The notes under the pieces: generated by a model | Told to the model about the DNA's origin: nothing | Seen by the model: the letters and a program-made list of their open reading frames with translations, nothing else | The model's database searches: none | NCBI GenBank assembly: GCA_964058845.1 | Contig: CAXKVR010000045.1 | Location: 186,001 to 250,000 of the forward strand | Length of the DNA stretch: 64,000 nt | Origin: Carex sylvatica | Lineage: Eukaryota; Streptophyta; Magnoliopsida; Poales; Cyperaceae | Direction of reading: 5' to 3' | Position numbers and translations under genes: made by a program | Shown here: positions 32,273 to 45,295 of the stretch, in pieces | Layout of the letters: the number at the start of each line of letters is the position of its first letter | Position numbering within the stretch: the first letter of the stretch is position 1

Positions 32273-34388
32273 TTACATGCGTTTAATTCTTTTTGTACGA
32301 AAATCATGTGGAGCCCACGTTTCTTCAGGCTCGCTGCATGGAGGATTGAACATTAAATTCACAATTGCTCTGTCTAAGACATTAGTCTCCTTCTCAACTG
32401 GCTCTTCTTTGTATACCCTGAAGTTAGCAATCCATAATTAAATTAAAGACCGATGGCACACCAGTAATGTGAAATACTGAGAAATGGATACAAAAAAGAT
32501 AATGCTTATAATACCTCGAACTGGGATTAAAGGATGGGTCAAAATGAAATTCAAGTAATTCATTCCTGCTTTCATCCAGTAGCAGTCTTGAGTCATTGGC
32601 TAACCTGTAGCAAGCATCTCTAAAACAAATTCGTGTCCTTCCATTTATCTGGAAAATACCAAAAAAAGAAGGCCTTTCAGTTAATTATGTTTCAGATGGG
32701 TACCTGTCAAGCCTTTACTATTAGGGAAGAATGCACCATATGTAAGAAATGCAATCTCAGATTCCAATAATGCACTGGTAAAAGTCCATACTGGATCCAG
32801 GCTTATCAGTATCAAACAGAACAGGTACAGTAAAACCTACCAATAACTGAACTCAATAACATGAGTCATTAGGTTCAGAATTCAAGTTATTTATAGAAAA
32901 TTAACTCAGACCTACAATTGAAACACTGATTTGGTTTGGTTTTGCCAGGTAAAGTAACATAGATTTTGCTATGTCGGGATACGACTTACCCTTGACAAGG
33001 CACCCTCGAGCTCGCGAAGAACTGTTGCTTCAAAAATCTTTGCTGTTTCCACATCAGCAACTAATATACTGTTCTCTGTGATGCTTCCTCTGGGCTTTAT
33101 AAATAAAAAGAAACATGATCTTCTTGGAAACAAAATTTGAGAATATTAAGTGACTTGCACTGGACAACTCAACTTGTTATTTTGAAAATAGAAAAAACAT
33201 CTTAATTAAACTCTTACATTCATCGAGGTTGAGGAATCTAACGCCATAGACCTTTGTGACATCATTGAAGAATTTATTGATAGGTCCTCTTGAAGTAGGG
33301 AAATGCCGAAAGCATCCAGACCATTTTTAGCCGCTATCCCATTTTGATAAAAGATGTTGTTCATAGGATCATTAAACAAATTTGTCAATATATCCTCTAA
33401 AGGCTGTGGCTTGTTGCATGGATCTACAACATGTTGAGATGGTTCAGCTGTATGTAGCATAGCTCTCATGTCTTCATCTGATAGTGAATTCCTACAATAA
33501 GTCATAATATATAACCATTCAAATACTGCAATTTCGGCTGACATAAAGTTTTACCACGAGGTCTTTACAGGTTACACTGATTAGATTTGTTTCAAACAGT
33601 CTGTCACAATACAAATCCAATTACTTTCTCGGTAATTGGTAATTAGATGTATATTACGGTACTAACTGACAATCTACCATGACCTGACACGCACTCAATT
33701 TGAACCCGTAACCCATTTAGCAATTCTGTTAAGCGTGTGGCTAAACTTCTACTTATCGACTACTTTCAAACTTTCATCAGGATACAGAACCAAGAAAACT
33801 GCTAATTTTAAAAATGTCGACCAATAGGGTTTCCCCAACCCAACCCGACCCAATTACCAGACCCACTTATAAATAAAGAATGCAGATCATGGTTAAATTA
33901 GCTCTAACTGACCCATTGCCACCTTTAATTTGTTTCTAAGAGACTTACTGCCACTGGTACGTAATTTATATAAACACAAGTTCATGCACTAACATGAAAT
34001 TCTCATCAACTTGATCCAATCCAAGCACCCTGCAATCCGGGACGCCTTGAATGCACTCCTCGAGGCAGAAAGAATCCGGGTCTTCACAACCCGACCCATT
34101 AACCAGCTGACACAAGCCCTTTCCTTGAGTATCCAATTTTGATTCATTTAAGGCAAGGTCCTCTGACAAAGTCGGTACGGGATTGTAAGACATGTCCATC
34201 GATTTTGAGCTGTCAAAGCCAGTATCCTCAAATGCAGTTGGTACGAAATTGTAAGACGAAAACTGGTCGAAGCTGGTTGATGTGGCACCATTCCATTGGT
34301 TCAAGTCGAAACTTGGATTTTCCAATCCCCCAGGATAGCTTGGGAACATATAATTGTTTCTGATTTCTTTTCGGACATTCCACTCCAT
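32273..34388 (-). CDS. LNK3/LNK4-like clock transcriptional coactivator, five exons
   Basis: LNK proteins are plant nuclear coactivators that work with REVEILLE MYB factors in the circadian clock and light responses. Exons (reverse) 34388-33994, 33491-33218, 33094-32990, 32648-32515 and 32417-32273 join with consistent phases into 1053 bases, 350 residues. Family features: GVPDCRVLGLDQVDENFM (about 115-132), the conserved box VLRELEGALSR then GRTRICFRDACYRLA (about 247-275), and the C-terminal ETNVLDRAIVNLMFNPP (about 313-329), which parallels LNK3/LNK4-type tails. Most of the protein is Ser/Asn/Asp-rich and likely disordered. A TTTCAG acceptor 8 bases before the ATG indicates a 5'UTR intron. 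No breaks. Assignment is by motif recall; LNK1/LNK2 are longer, so the short LNK class fits best. Confidence 0.72.
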
Positions 34389-34720
34389 TTTTCAATCTGA
34401 AATTAAGACAAAAAAGGAAAGAAATTTGTTGGAAACTGGTATGTTTGCTTCAGCTAAGCATAACAAGTATTGGAAGAACCAATTAAACAACAGAGTTTAG
34501 AGAGAGAGAGCTTACTAGTGAATACGATTTGTATCTTCTTGGCTGTTAGTAGAAGAAGTAATGCAACTTTTCTTTTGGTAGAGATAAGCAATAGCCAATG
34601 AGGAGATAGAAATAGAGAGAGATAGAAAGAGAGTGAGGTTAGGCAAAAACACAGCTGTGTCTCGTATTGATCCTGTTGATTGGTTTAATGAGCTTTAAGT
34701 AATAAGAGGGGGGGCTTTAT
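34389..34720 (-). other. LNK-like gene 5' leader with intron
   Basis: Reverse-strand leader. An acceptor (TTAATTTCAG) lies just upstream of the ATG, and a GA/CT-rich tract (34500-34515, 34608-34640) is likely transcribed. Confidence 0.5.
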
Positions 34721-34995
34721 TTGTGGCTGAGGAGTTTGGAAGAATCAAAAGTAGAAACCCCATGTTTTCCATTTCATGGACCATATTCATTTGCTTCTGA
34801 CAGATGGGTCCCACCAGCACTCGAAGCAATCCGGTACGTTAGAAATTGACATCGAACCCAGTCGTCAGTGACCCGAACTGATCTGTTTTTATGGAAAATC
34901 GAACAAAACCCGGATTTGTTCGGAACCTATCAAAATCCATTGCCTAATTGGTCCAGTTGTTCTTTAATTCACGCGTATGAGCAATCGCTGAGGCC

Positions 34996-35082
34996 CACGT
35001 GGCAGTCAAAATACGGTTAGTCAGTGGTAGCTCTTTTTCTTGCTTTGGCGCCAAAGCTAGACCTTTCGATGCTAGCCACGTG
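34996..35082 (-). promoter_or_regulatory. Two G-boxes (CACGTG) upstream of the LNK-like gene
   Basis: CCCACGTGGC at 34994-35003 and GCCACGTGGT at 35075-35084, about 610-690 bases upstream of the start codon. G-boxes are bound by PIF, HY5 and related light and clock factors. I did not see a clear evening element (AAAATATCT) in the same stretch. Confidence 0.5.
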
Positions 35083-35625
35083 GTTGGTCACTACTCCCTC
35101 TAGGGGAGCATTTTTGAAGATTAATTGTAGTTGGGAATATTCCAACAGATAATTGGGACATTTTCCGATACGACAGCTTTGTACAGTACATCACGAATTT
35201 TGTTGTTGTATTATTTTTTTTTTTCAAAAAAATCTGACATCTGACATCTAACATCGTACATAATCATTATAGAAAATAATATGCATTGGTAGATGGACGA
35301 CCGATCTAGCACCATTAAATTATTAGTGATTTAAGGCTGATTAATTGAACTCTATATATGAAATTACATTTATATAAATAGTTTCAATATTTGTTAACTT
35401 AAAATAAAATTTAAATTTTTACTTAATACAAAAATATACACTGTTTTTATCTAAGAACAAAATAAATTTTAGAATATTTGTTATATTACCATATGATTAT
35501 AATGAAGGCTGCAATCTCCAAATAAGTTCAACTCGAACTAATTCAACTTGACTCGTGAATAGCTCAATTACAGCCTCAAACTAATGCAATTAAATTTTTT
35601 AACCTAAACCAATCATTTTTTAGAT
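35083..35625. other. AT-rich intergenic DNA
   Basis: Nothing recognised apart from T-rich tracts. Confidence 0.55.
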
Positions 35626-35755
35626 GAAACGTAGCACAATTGGCTAGAAATAAAAAATCCTAAGACTGTGGTACCTAAATATCAAACTCAAAGGTTGAGA
35701 GTTCAAGCTCTGCTCACGACTACACAACTTTTGCCAAGATTTAAAATAAAAATGA
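35626..35755 (+). mobile_element. tRNA-derived SINE-like copy 1
   Basis: GTAGCACAATTGGCTAGAAA resembles a pol III A box, and GGTTGAGAGTTCAAGCTC about 60 bases later resembles a B box. An A-rich tail follows. It shares its layout with 43885-44000. Confidence 0.5.
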
Positions 35756-36368
35756 AAATTTAGCCTAAACCACTCTCCATGTTGTTTCTAAACTATTTGC
35801 ATATTTCGGTCGACTGGCATGTACGATTTTTTTTTCTTTTTACATAATGTAAATGACATCCCTATTGATAAATTAATTTACATAATGTCAAAGATTTTTA
35901 ATAGACGTTTAAAAAATATATATAAACCACATGTAATGATTTTTTTGGTTATTTGAGTTTTAAAACTTTCACTATTAAATATTTCAAAAGTAAAACAACA
36001 TGACAAAGCAAAAAAAATAAAAGGTAAGCCATTTTAACAATTCTTAAATTACATAAAAATATATCACGTAAAAAAGGAATTACATAAATAAGAGAGATCA
36101 TATATATTGACAATTTTAAAAAATAAAGCATAAATTTAAATTCAGCATTATCAGTATGATCTATATTATCCATAAAAATATAAGTACAAGAGTAGTTTAT
36201 AATATAATTGACGCCATAAATTAATGTCCTAAGTCTTTCTTATAATACGTACTTATAAAAATAATTAGGGTCTATAACTTTATATATATATTCCATTGAA
36301 TTTCATATTTTACGTGGTAATGTTAGAAGAACTGAATAAAAGAATGTGCAAATAGGAAACTCTTTACA
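35756..36368. other. AT-rich intergenic DNA
   Basis: No gene recognised. Confidence 0.55.
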
Positions 36369-39153
36369 CCCTGTTTGGATGGAGAGTAGAGAATGGGAGA
36401 GGAGGTGAAGAATATAATGGAATGGAATGTAATAGAATATAAAGGAAAATTAATATATTTAACCTCTTTGTGTTTGAATGATTAATGAGGAAAAGTAAAT
36501 TTAACTTTCCTTCCTGTCTTATTTCCTGTTTGGTTAATTAAAATTATAGAAGGTTAATTAAGTGGTTTTAGTGTATTTGACTATTATACCCTTTACAATC
36601 TTAAAACACAATTAGGTAATTTAAACAAAAAAGAAATATATTTTACCAGCATAAGTTCAAGATTTCTCCACTCATGAAGTGCTAGAATTAAATACAATTA
36701 TCTCATGGTTGAAATACTGCTTGAAATAATGCTGAGAGACACACTTGCGGCTCATTGCTGCAGCAACTTCAGGTACTTGTAGTTGAAATTTATTTATACA
36801 AGTAATATGAGTTATACACTTATACTAAACACTGTATTATACTGGCTTTAAAATAGAGGCTGAAATAAATTGGAAATTATACAATGCCATACTCGTAGTT
36901 GAAATTTCTTTATAATATGTTAAATTGGATGCGTCAGCGCAATGTATTATAATATGTTAAATATGTTAAATTGGATGCGTACCATGAAATTTCTTTATAA
37001 TAAGTTATACACTGTGGCTTTCAAATAAAGGCTGAAATGAATTTACAGATCCTGAAAAAGGCTTCAGATCTGAATTTCTGCTTAGCAGTACTAATCTTTC
37101 TTTTGTCGATTCTCACGTCTGTGCACACCTCTCTCTCCACACAGCATAAACATCGATATAAGCATGATATTCCTCTCCTTTCAAGGGTTTTCCAGTGCGA
37201 TTATACCCTTTGTCTGTACTGGTACCATGTGTACCAACGTACTAGTTCTCATATCAATTAAAGCTTGAGAACCAAAAATTTTAGTTTATAAGCACATTGT
37301 TGGGTAATACAAATAATACAATTTCAATATAGTTCAATACGCAATTAAGCAACAAATGACCAGAAAGCAAGGAAGAAAAAAAAATGTAGAAACAAACAAC
37401 CAAACTCATTAAAATAAAATTGCTATTATCCCAATATTTCAAGAACCAACATTAAAGCATCATATTACTAAAAACAAAGAACAAAATTGATGATCAACTA
37501 CATCTTACTTAAAATATTTTACCACTAATAATATAGTAATCCAATGCCTAATGACACATTAAAATAGATAACTAACTATGTATCATACTCATGAGTAAAG
37601 CTCCAAGCATATCAGGATTTTTAATCAAGAAGAGATATGCTGGCATTTTCTTGTTTGAATCAAGACTTAACTCAACAATATGATTCCATATTTCCTTTTC
37701 AGAAATAGGAAGACGTCGGTTAGATGTCACTAGCTCTTCCATAGATTTCATGATAGCATTAGCAACATTTTCAATTCCTTTTATTATCTCAGTTTGAACC
37801 TCTTCTCTTGAAGCCTTACCCTTCTGCTTCCTCCTTGCTTCAAGAGAATTTATGTTTTCCTCACCAGCTCCTTCTAGTGTTGCCTCATTTTGTGCTACCA
37901 AGCGATCAATATCTGTTATATTTTCACCCTCAACTCCCCGGTTTGTGCTGCCATTCGCTGCCTCATTTCTGATGGAGTCTCAGCATTATCCCCTGTTTCT
38001 CGATCACCCCATAAAGCTTCACTAACTTGTCGTAATGAAGAATTGGTTTGTTCATCCAATCAGCTGCTTCTGGGTGTGACTGAAGAACAATATGCAGGTT
38101 AATATATTAATTGGGTCAAAGATTGGGCATGACTCACATTTTTCATAAAAAATAAAAAATGTACCTCAATTAATTTAATCCAGACTTCCGGCTCTGCACT
38201 CCACATATTGGTGACAGGGCTCCATTAATTGGAATCCGCTTGAACCATTTCTAAAAATATCATAGCAGTTCCAAAACCTCTCTTAATATACTTCATGCGA
38301 TTTTTTACCCTTTCTTTATCAACAAGCTTGTCAAGAAAAATTTCCTTAAGCGTATGTTGTCGTATGCTTGAGTTGTGAATGTACCCCCAACTCGGTCTCC
38401 AAGTTCATGTTGAAGTAAAAATGCATCAATTAAAGCTCCATCCATTGCATGAGACCAAGTGAGTGATTCACTGATTCTGTTCTACCTCCATTAGCTCCAT
38501 TATTTTCGGTGTTGCTTATTGCATTCTTTCTTGAATGATTACAATAACATAATAATTTATATATAAATGAATGACTACAGCAAACAAATAAATAAACTAC
38601 TATACAACAACTTAATACGGTAAATGAAAAATATATAAATTGATGCTTGGTTTTAGCTGTTTGGTTATAAAAATTGGTATGCTCCAAACGTAACCAATTT
38701 CATATCTAACTCCTCTGATAAAAAAATAATAATTACATATCGAACTCCTCTGATAAAATAAATGACTCTGTAAAACAATATATTTAACTCTGTAAACGAC
38801 TTTGATAAAAAACGTCAAATTTGATGTTTAAAAAATAAACAAGGTCGATATCAAAAAAAAAAACTAACTTGCTTAATGAAAAACGTGGTGGCTTCTGTTT
38901 AGGTTTGTGGCAAAGAAAGTTTAATGACAATAATATAGTAAGATATATAGGGTTGAGCATTTGTGTCTTTTCTCTCATAATATTTGCATCAAAATTTCTT
39001 TTCATCCGTTACATCTCAAATTAAAAGAAAAATCGATTCTATTAATTTTAATTATACAAGATTAATCATTTCTCCTCATGTACCCCTCACCTCCACCATA
39101 ATTTTTCTTTCCATTCCATTCCGTTCCTTCCATTAAACTCTATCAAAACAGGG
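36369..39153. mobile_element. TIR-flanked DNA transposon relic with a Myb/SANT-like gene
   Basis: Left end CCCTGTTTGGATGGAGAGTA (36369) and right end ...TATCAAAACAGGG (39153) are inverted, with further similarity inside (GGAATGGAATG at 36420 versus CATTCCATTCCG at 39112). Between them lies a decayed Myb/SANT-like gene of the kind that accompanies PIF/Harbinger elements. The transposase itself is not visible. No clear target duplication, so the superfamily is uncertain. Confidence 0.6.
37572..38445 (-). pseudogene. Myb/SANT-like DNA-binding protein, transposon-associated, decayed
   Basis: Reverse-strand fragments in order: LIDAFLLQHELGDRVGGTFT and TTQAYDNI (about 38430-38360); IFLDKLVDKERVKNRMKYIK and RGFGTAM (about 38330-38260), the trihelix-like SANT pattern ending in VKNR.K; WSAEPEVWIKLIE (about 38210-38165); PEAADWMNKPILHYDKLVKL (about 38070-38010); DRETGDNAE; then an acidic region and the C-terminal NHIVELSLDSNKKMPAYLF (37690-37620). 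This matches PF12776-type plant proteins in domain order. Frames change at least twice and a stop interrupts the middle. Such proteins bind transposon ends together with a Harbinger transposase; here none remains. Confidence 0.65.
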
Positions 39154-40484
39154 AATTTTTTAAATAAAAACTGCCATGCAGCTTATCCCAAAAACAAAAT
39201 TTGAACGGCAAATAAAATTGTACAAGTGTCAAGTGTCCTTAGTCTTCTTTTTGTCCGACTTTTACGATAAAAAGTTTAGCAAAATCTAATATAAAAGAAA
39301 TCATAAGTCTAGCATATATAGTGATGGATTTCATTTTTCTACGGAAAAATTACATGTTTAATTTCCACAAGTGAAATATGAAAATGAAGATGCCGTAATT
39401 AACAAACAAAAGATTATTTCAACAAAAAAAAAATCTATAATGAAAGGTCCCACTCAATTTGAAATCATTCAATTATTTCTCCACCATTGTTCAGCAGCCA
39501 AAATGCCAAATACATCCATCCTTCAACAAAAAAAAAAAAGAGGAGTGGGGGCGGTTCGATCATCGGGTCACATTCATTCTGATATTAAGTTAGAAATGTC
39601 CGATTCACATCAAGATTTGTATACATTTGATTTACACAACTAAAATTATTTGTGTGAATCTTGATGCACATCAAACAATACTAATCTAACATCGTATCAA
39701 ATTTAATCGGATACCTATCAAAATCATTTCCTGTTCCAAAACAAAGGTCTCTCTGAAAGTTCAAAATCAAAGTTCACCTTATCGGAAATAAATCTGCTGT
39801 TATTCTTTTTGAATAACATAAACATGTTATTTTGATCCTAACTATTTAAATTTTTTTCTTACTTGAATCTTAAAAAAGAAAGTTTTTTATGTGTGAATCT
39901 CAATAAAAATGAACAGTTAGAATCGAAACAACATATTTCTGTTATTCCTTGAAATAACACCAGATGTATTTCCTACCTTATCTAATTTTTTTTTTTTTTT
40001 TTTTGAAAGGCTTGGTAGTAGCTACCAAGTTACCTTATCTAATTGTCACAAGCCCTATTCGCCTCTCGGCCGACCTATATGTTGCCTTGTTGCTGTCGTT
40101 GTTATTGACAATTCTTCGTGTCTAAACTGCTAACATAGGGGCCAGAGTCAACAAGGATTAATGGTCCCACTTATCTCGTAAGGTAAAGGTGTGATAGCAA
40201 CTCTTTTGTTCAATCATAATTTTCTATTTTAATGTTGTGAAAACAGTTCTATCTTGTTCACTTTTAACTTTTAAGGAATCTAGTCATCTACACCTGCTAT
40301 GGGCCTATGGCTTAGTTTTCAAATTAATTAATTAATTGAAGTTGTTTTCTTTTCTACGGTAACAGGTAATATGTTTAGAAATACATAAAAAAAACATTTA
40401 AGAAAAAATTGTATATTTAATCTTAGACTCTTAGTCAATGTGACGAGGCAACTAGGGACATATGACTCGATTTGAAAGAACTCA
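39154..40484. other. AT-rich intergenic DNA
   Basis: No gene recognised. A T18 tract at about 39987-40005 followed by GAAAGGCTTGGTAGTAGCTA could be the reverse-strand A-tail end of a retroposed sequence. Confidence 0.5.
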
Positions 40485-40812
40485 GGTCATGTTTGGTTGT
40501 GGAGTAAAGTTAATTCAAATTAATTTTTTTACTTCAAGCTAAGGTAGATTAAAATAATTATGTTTGGTTGAAATTTAGTTAGAATTTGATGAAGTAAGCT
40601 AATGAAGAGAGAAAATTATAACATGATATTACTCTAACTACGGGATCCACAGATAAAGTAAGTTACTCCACCTAGAGATGTGGAGTAACTTAATCCAGAT
40701 TAACTCAAATATTACTCCATCTTACTCTTTCAAATTTATTTCTTGTTTGACTCCTTAAAGGTGAAGTAAATGATTTACTCCACCACTTACTCCACAACCA
40801 AACATGACCTCA
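40482..40812. mobile_element. Tourist/PIF-like MITE with 3-bp TSD, copy 2
   Basis: Element 40485-40809 (325 bp). Inverted ends GGTCATGTTTGGTTGTGGAG ... CTCCACAACCAAACATGACC match over about 23 bp, and TCA is duplicated at 40482-40484 and 40810-40812. A 3-bp duplication and GG-starting TIRs fit the PIF/Harbinger superfamily. Related to 19968-20308. Confidence 0.85.
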
Positions 40813-41604
40813 ATATGTAATTATATTATTAAATTTAGAGTAGTTTGCCATTATTGAAACATAACATCCTTAGATTTTTAACTATAAATGTATATATCCA
40901 TAAAAAATAAATATTAAATATATTTTACACATTAATTAGTTAATGTAATATGAAAATAAATATAAATAAGTCTTGATAATTGACCTTTTGTAGAGCTTGA
41001 GATCATAGATTTTAGTTCCAATTAGCTAGAACTCGATCGTTTGATTTATTTTTGCCTCGAGCTCGGCTCATTTGCAAATTTGATATGAAGCCCTCCATCA
41101 CTCAATATTTGAATAATGGATTTTGAAATAGTTTTAGTTAATTTTGAAATTAAAGTTAATTCTAACATCGCCAAGAATTAGCTACCTATTTCTGTTTTTT
41201 TAGTTTATTTTCTACTATTATGTTTTTATAGAATTACACAAATTATGTTCGAAATATTTCTGTAAGTTCAGTAAAAGAGTGTATGCAATACACAATCAAA
41301 TTACATAAATCAATTTCACAAAATAAGAGCCATCTATTCGTATGATACTATACGCAATCAAGTTCTTAACAAGTTTTACTTTTGGGTATCATGTGACCAA
41401 GTCACAATTGTTTAAAACAGAGTATGATCCTTGCAATAAATAATAGCTCTTGCATTCTCAAAATTTATGTAGCGAGATAATATTTCATCTTCTCTCCAAT
41501 ATCACCGTCGCTATTTTGATGAGAACTAGTTAAAAAGAAATTACTAGTAATTTGTCGGAGTTTTTAGAAGTAAAAAATCTCTTCTCAATTATTTCTCTAT
41601 TTAG
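40813..41604. other. AT-rich intergenic DNA
   Basis: No gene recognised. Confidence 0.55.
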
Positions 41605-42090
41605 AAAGAGAAATGTTTTGTCCCAAGCCATCATACCCGAGCACCTCCAACTAGTTTAACATAATTTTTTTTTTTTCAATTTTATCTAACTTTCATTTCC
41701 AGCACTCATATTCAAGTTTTATTGTTTTGTTTATAACATTTATAATACTACTCAAAAATATTTAAACATCTATCTGCAAGAATTAAAATTCTAAATCTGT
41801 GTAGTTTTAACTGCTAACTACTTTGTCTTTAAGCTAAAAAAAGAAAATATTCATTTTACCCACTTTATTTTTATTTTTCTTTGATCATTTTTGTCTATAT
41901 TTTTGACGATCCGTGATGAATTTTATAAATCTAAAAATACGAACGTTTTCTACTCGATTTTTTCTTTCAAATAAGATCCATGAAGAAATACTTTTAAGTT
42001 ATTTTGAAGTCATTTTTTTAAAGTAAAGTCTATGAACACTTTAAATTTTCAAACTTTTAAATCTCAGTCTATAACCATTTAAAAATCTAA
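41605..42090 (+). repeat. Foldback element, extra arm
   Basis: GAGAAATGTTTTGTCCCAAG ... through to about 42090 is a direct, diverged copy of the left arm at 42345-42810, with the same order of blocks (ATACCCGA, TTTATCTAACTTTCAT, TGATCCGTGATGAATTTTA-like, AAATAAGATCCAT). Confidence 0.75.
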
Positions 42091-42344
42091 AGTCACAATT
42101 TAAAATACTATGTTTAAGCGTTTAAATCTCTGATGTCGATCATATAATATAATCGATCTGAACATTATAAAGTGTCATAACACAAAAGAGAGAGCACTTC
42201 GTGTGACGTGTCCAAACATAAAATAACACTTTGGATTATTACTATTCTTAAGTTAGTGCTAATCCAAGTCCATCCAAACGTAGAGTTACAAGATTTTTTT
42301 CAGCTTTTGAATATTATTATTGTTGAAAGGGTGGGTATTAAAAA

Positions 42345-43560
42345 AGAGAAATATTATGGTCCCCGAGCCATTATACCCGAATGCGTCCCCCCAAGTAGTT
42401 TAATAAAAAAAAAAAAAAAATTCAATGTTATCTAACTTTCATTTTCAGCACTAATATTCAAACATTTAAAATTATGTTTATAACCTTTTAAAATATTACT
42501 CACAAGCATTTAAACCCTAAATCATTTCTAGATAGTTTTAGCTCTTAACTACTTTTCTCTTCAAGCCAAAAAAATAAAAGATTTTTTTTCACCCACTTTT
42601 TTTTTATTTTTTTCTGATCATTCTAATTCATTTTCATGATGATCCGTGATGAATTTTACAAATCTAAAAATATAAATGTTTTCTATTCGATTTTATCTTT
42701 CAAATAAGATCCATTAAGAAATACTTTTGAGTAAGTTTGAAATCATTTGTTTTTTTTTTCAAAGTAAAGCTCATGAGCACTTTAAATTTTCAAGTTTTTA
42801 AATCTCAGTCTACAATCATTAAAATTTTCAGGGCTTTGTACATAAGTTTTGTACATGCAGTGTTGTTGTTAAGGTTTAAATTCTTTGTATATGAGGTTTA
42901 TATGCTTTATTCTAAAGATTTGAAATGTTATTAATGAGGTTTATATGTTTATTCTAAAGATTTGAAATGTTATTAATGAGGTTTATATGCTTTATTCTAA
43001 AGATTTAAAATGTTATTAATGAGGTTTATATGCTTGTACATGAGATTTATACGAAAGATTTGAAAACTTGTAAACAGAGGTTTAAATTATTTTGAAGCAA
43101 AAAAAAAAAAACTGAAAGTCATATAGTTTAAAGTGGTAAAAAAAAAGATGACCCAAATGTAACTCGAAAGTTATTCTTCCTGGATCTCATTTGAAAGAGA
43201 AAATCGAGTAAAAAATGTTCGTATTTTTAGATTCAAAAAATTCATCATGGATCATCAAAAAAATTGACGATAATGATTAGAGGGAAAAAAATAGGTGGAT
43301 AAAAGAAATCTTTCATCTTTTAGCTTGAAGACACAAGTAGTTAGAAGTTAAAACTATCTAAATTTAGAATTTAAATGCTTTCAGATAGAGGTTTAAATGC
43401 TTGCTAGTAACATTTTAAAATGTTATAAATAGAGATTTAAATGTTTGAATATTAGCGCCGGAAATTAAAGTTAGACAACATTGAAAGATTTTTTCTATTA
43501 AACTATTTGAGGGGACGCACTCGGAGATGTATTTGAGGATCATTTATCAGGCTCCATTAA
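42345..43560. mobile_element. Foldback DNA element, ~1.2 kb, long inverted arms
   Basis: Left arm about 42345-42810 and right arm about 43090-43550 are inverted copies. Examples are GTCCCCGAGCCATTATACCC versus its rough complement near 43520, and ATCTAACTTTCATTTTCAGC versus GGAAATTAAAGTTAGACAAC. The centre holds the 43-bp tandem array. No ORF, so non-autonomous. Superfamily not determined. Confidence 0.8.
42893..43033 (+). repeat. 42-43-bp tandem repeat, 3.3 copies
   Basis: Units beginning GAGGTTTATATG start at 42893, 42936, 42978 and 43021 and are nearly identical. They lie in the loop of the foldback element. Confidence 0.92.
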
Positions 43561-43884
43561 AAAAAGGAAGGTATCTATTTATAAATAATATTATTTAAGG
43601 ATAAAATAAGCATAGATTTAGAACTCTTAATTTGTTATTTATTTTATTAGTTGAGTGAGGCCCTTGTGTATTTTTTTTTAAGGTGCAAATTAAGTCATAC
43701 TTAGAGCACTCAATCTAAAAGTGTTATTGGAGATCAAATTTTACATTTTTTATTTTCTTTTACAATTATTTAGATAGATAAAAAATTATTATTTTTAATG
43801 GTCCAAAATCTTTAAAGCATGTGATATTTTACTTATCTAAAAAATAGTAAAAAGTTATTAAGAAAATATTTTGGTTATGAAATA

Positions 43885-44000
43885 CATTTTTAGCACAATT
43901 AACTAGTAAAATGTCCTAGAGTCGTTGTACTCAAAGATCGAGAGTTCAATTCTCTCTCACGACTTCGTCTGCAAAGATTTTCAAAAAATAAATAAAAAAT
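43885..44000 (+). mobile_element. tRNA-derived SINE-like copy 2
   Basis: TTAGCACAATTAACTAGTAA, then GATCGAGAGTTCAATTCTCT about 50 bases later, then an A-rich tail. Same layout as 35626-35755. A reverse-strand relative may lie at about 44640-44725 (GAACTCATGATC ... CCACTAGACTAAAGGTT). Confidence 0.5.
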
Positions 44001-45295
44001 AAATAAAGTACCATAACCGATCGTACTGTGATGTCCATAATAAGCCCACAACTTTGCCTAATATCACTTTTTGCCTAACGTGTGCTACCTGATCAAGCTT
44101 AATGACTAGACAGGGGCCCAACATGTCTACAAAAACTAGAATTAGACCCAATTTTGCAAAAGAGGAAAACGAAAAAAAGAATTAGGAGGCATGTGTCCCA
44201 TGTGGGATGTGGCGATTTGTCATCCGGAGAAGTCGTTTGTGCCTTTAAGCTCTATTGAAACCAAACTTGTTTAACTAGTGTAAGAATAGGTTTAAGCTAT
44301 CTAATTAATCCTTGGTTATAAATCATTTTCTTGACAGCTGTGTACACCGAATAAATTGGCAAAATGAGAATGAAAACTACAGTGATTGACAGTTTAATGG
44401 TGAATGCCACATCAATGTTGTTTAAATTATTGCATTAGAAATTAAAGCCTACTACTACAAGATTTTTTTTTTTTTTTTTATAACTCTGGTTGAATATGTT
44501 TTCATGCAGCACGACGTTTGATATTCTTCGTGTCATCTTGTATTGTACCTAGAAAATATGAAAATAAAAGATGACAATTGTTCTAAGAAGCCGACTTTTA
44601 TTTAGATAGAAAGATGGAGATTTAATCTTTCAACTTTTATTTAATATCTATAAAATACTTTTTATCTATATTTTGAACTCATGATCTTTTACAGTATTGT
44701 TTTTTGCCACTAGACTAAAGGTTAGTTTTTTTATAAGAAAAATGACTTTTATTATAGTATTAATGAATATACAAAAACTTAGCATTTTTTTACTTTATAA
44801 AAGAAAAGAATATATAAATCATCCAATAATTTATTTTTGTCATAAAGAAATTAAGACAATTAATTTGAATTCTCATCATATTATAAATAATAAAACAACA
44901 CATGACGTCTGCATGCCTAATTTGTATAATGAATAAACAAAAATAATTAGCATTTTTTAACTTTATAAAAGAAAAGAATTATATAACGTATCTAGCTAAT
45001 ACTTTATTTTTGCCATTTAACTTTTTTTAACTTTATAAATTTATATAATTTGGCGGTAATACGAAGAGATAAAGAAATTTAGGCAATTTGAATTCTCATA
45101 TTATATATAATAAAACAATACATGACGTCTGCTTGCACCAGTGAGTTCATCTATAATGCGAATGCTGAACAGATTTTAATTTATATATAATTGACAATAA
45201 ACAAATATTTACAAAATATCTACACTTGATTTTACATTTCACAAAATAAATTCCATGCCACATAATATATGTAATGAACAGCCCTGCAACGAAAA
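44001..45295. other. AT-rich intergenic DNA
   Basis: No gene. About 44735-44935 and 44938-45130 look like an imperfect direct duplication (shared TTAGCATTTTTTAACTTTATA, AAAGAAAAGAAT, CATGACGTCTGC). Confidence 0.55.

Noticed and set aside
36369..39153. Assigning the element firmly to PIF/Harbinger
   Set aside because: The Myb/SANT-like gene fits, but no transposase and no 3-bp TWA duplication are visible, so only a TIR-flanked relic is claimed.
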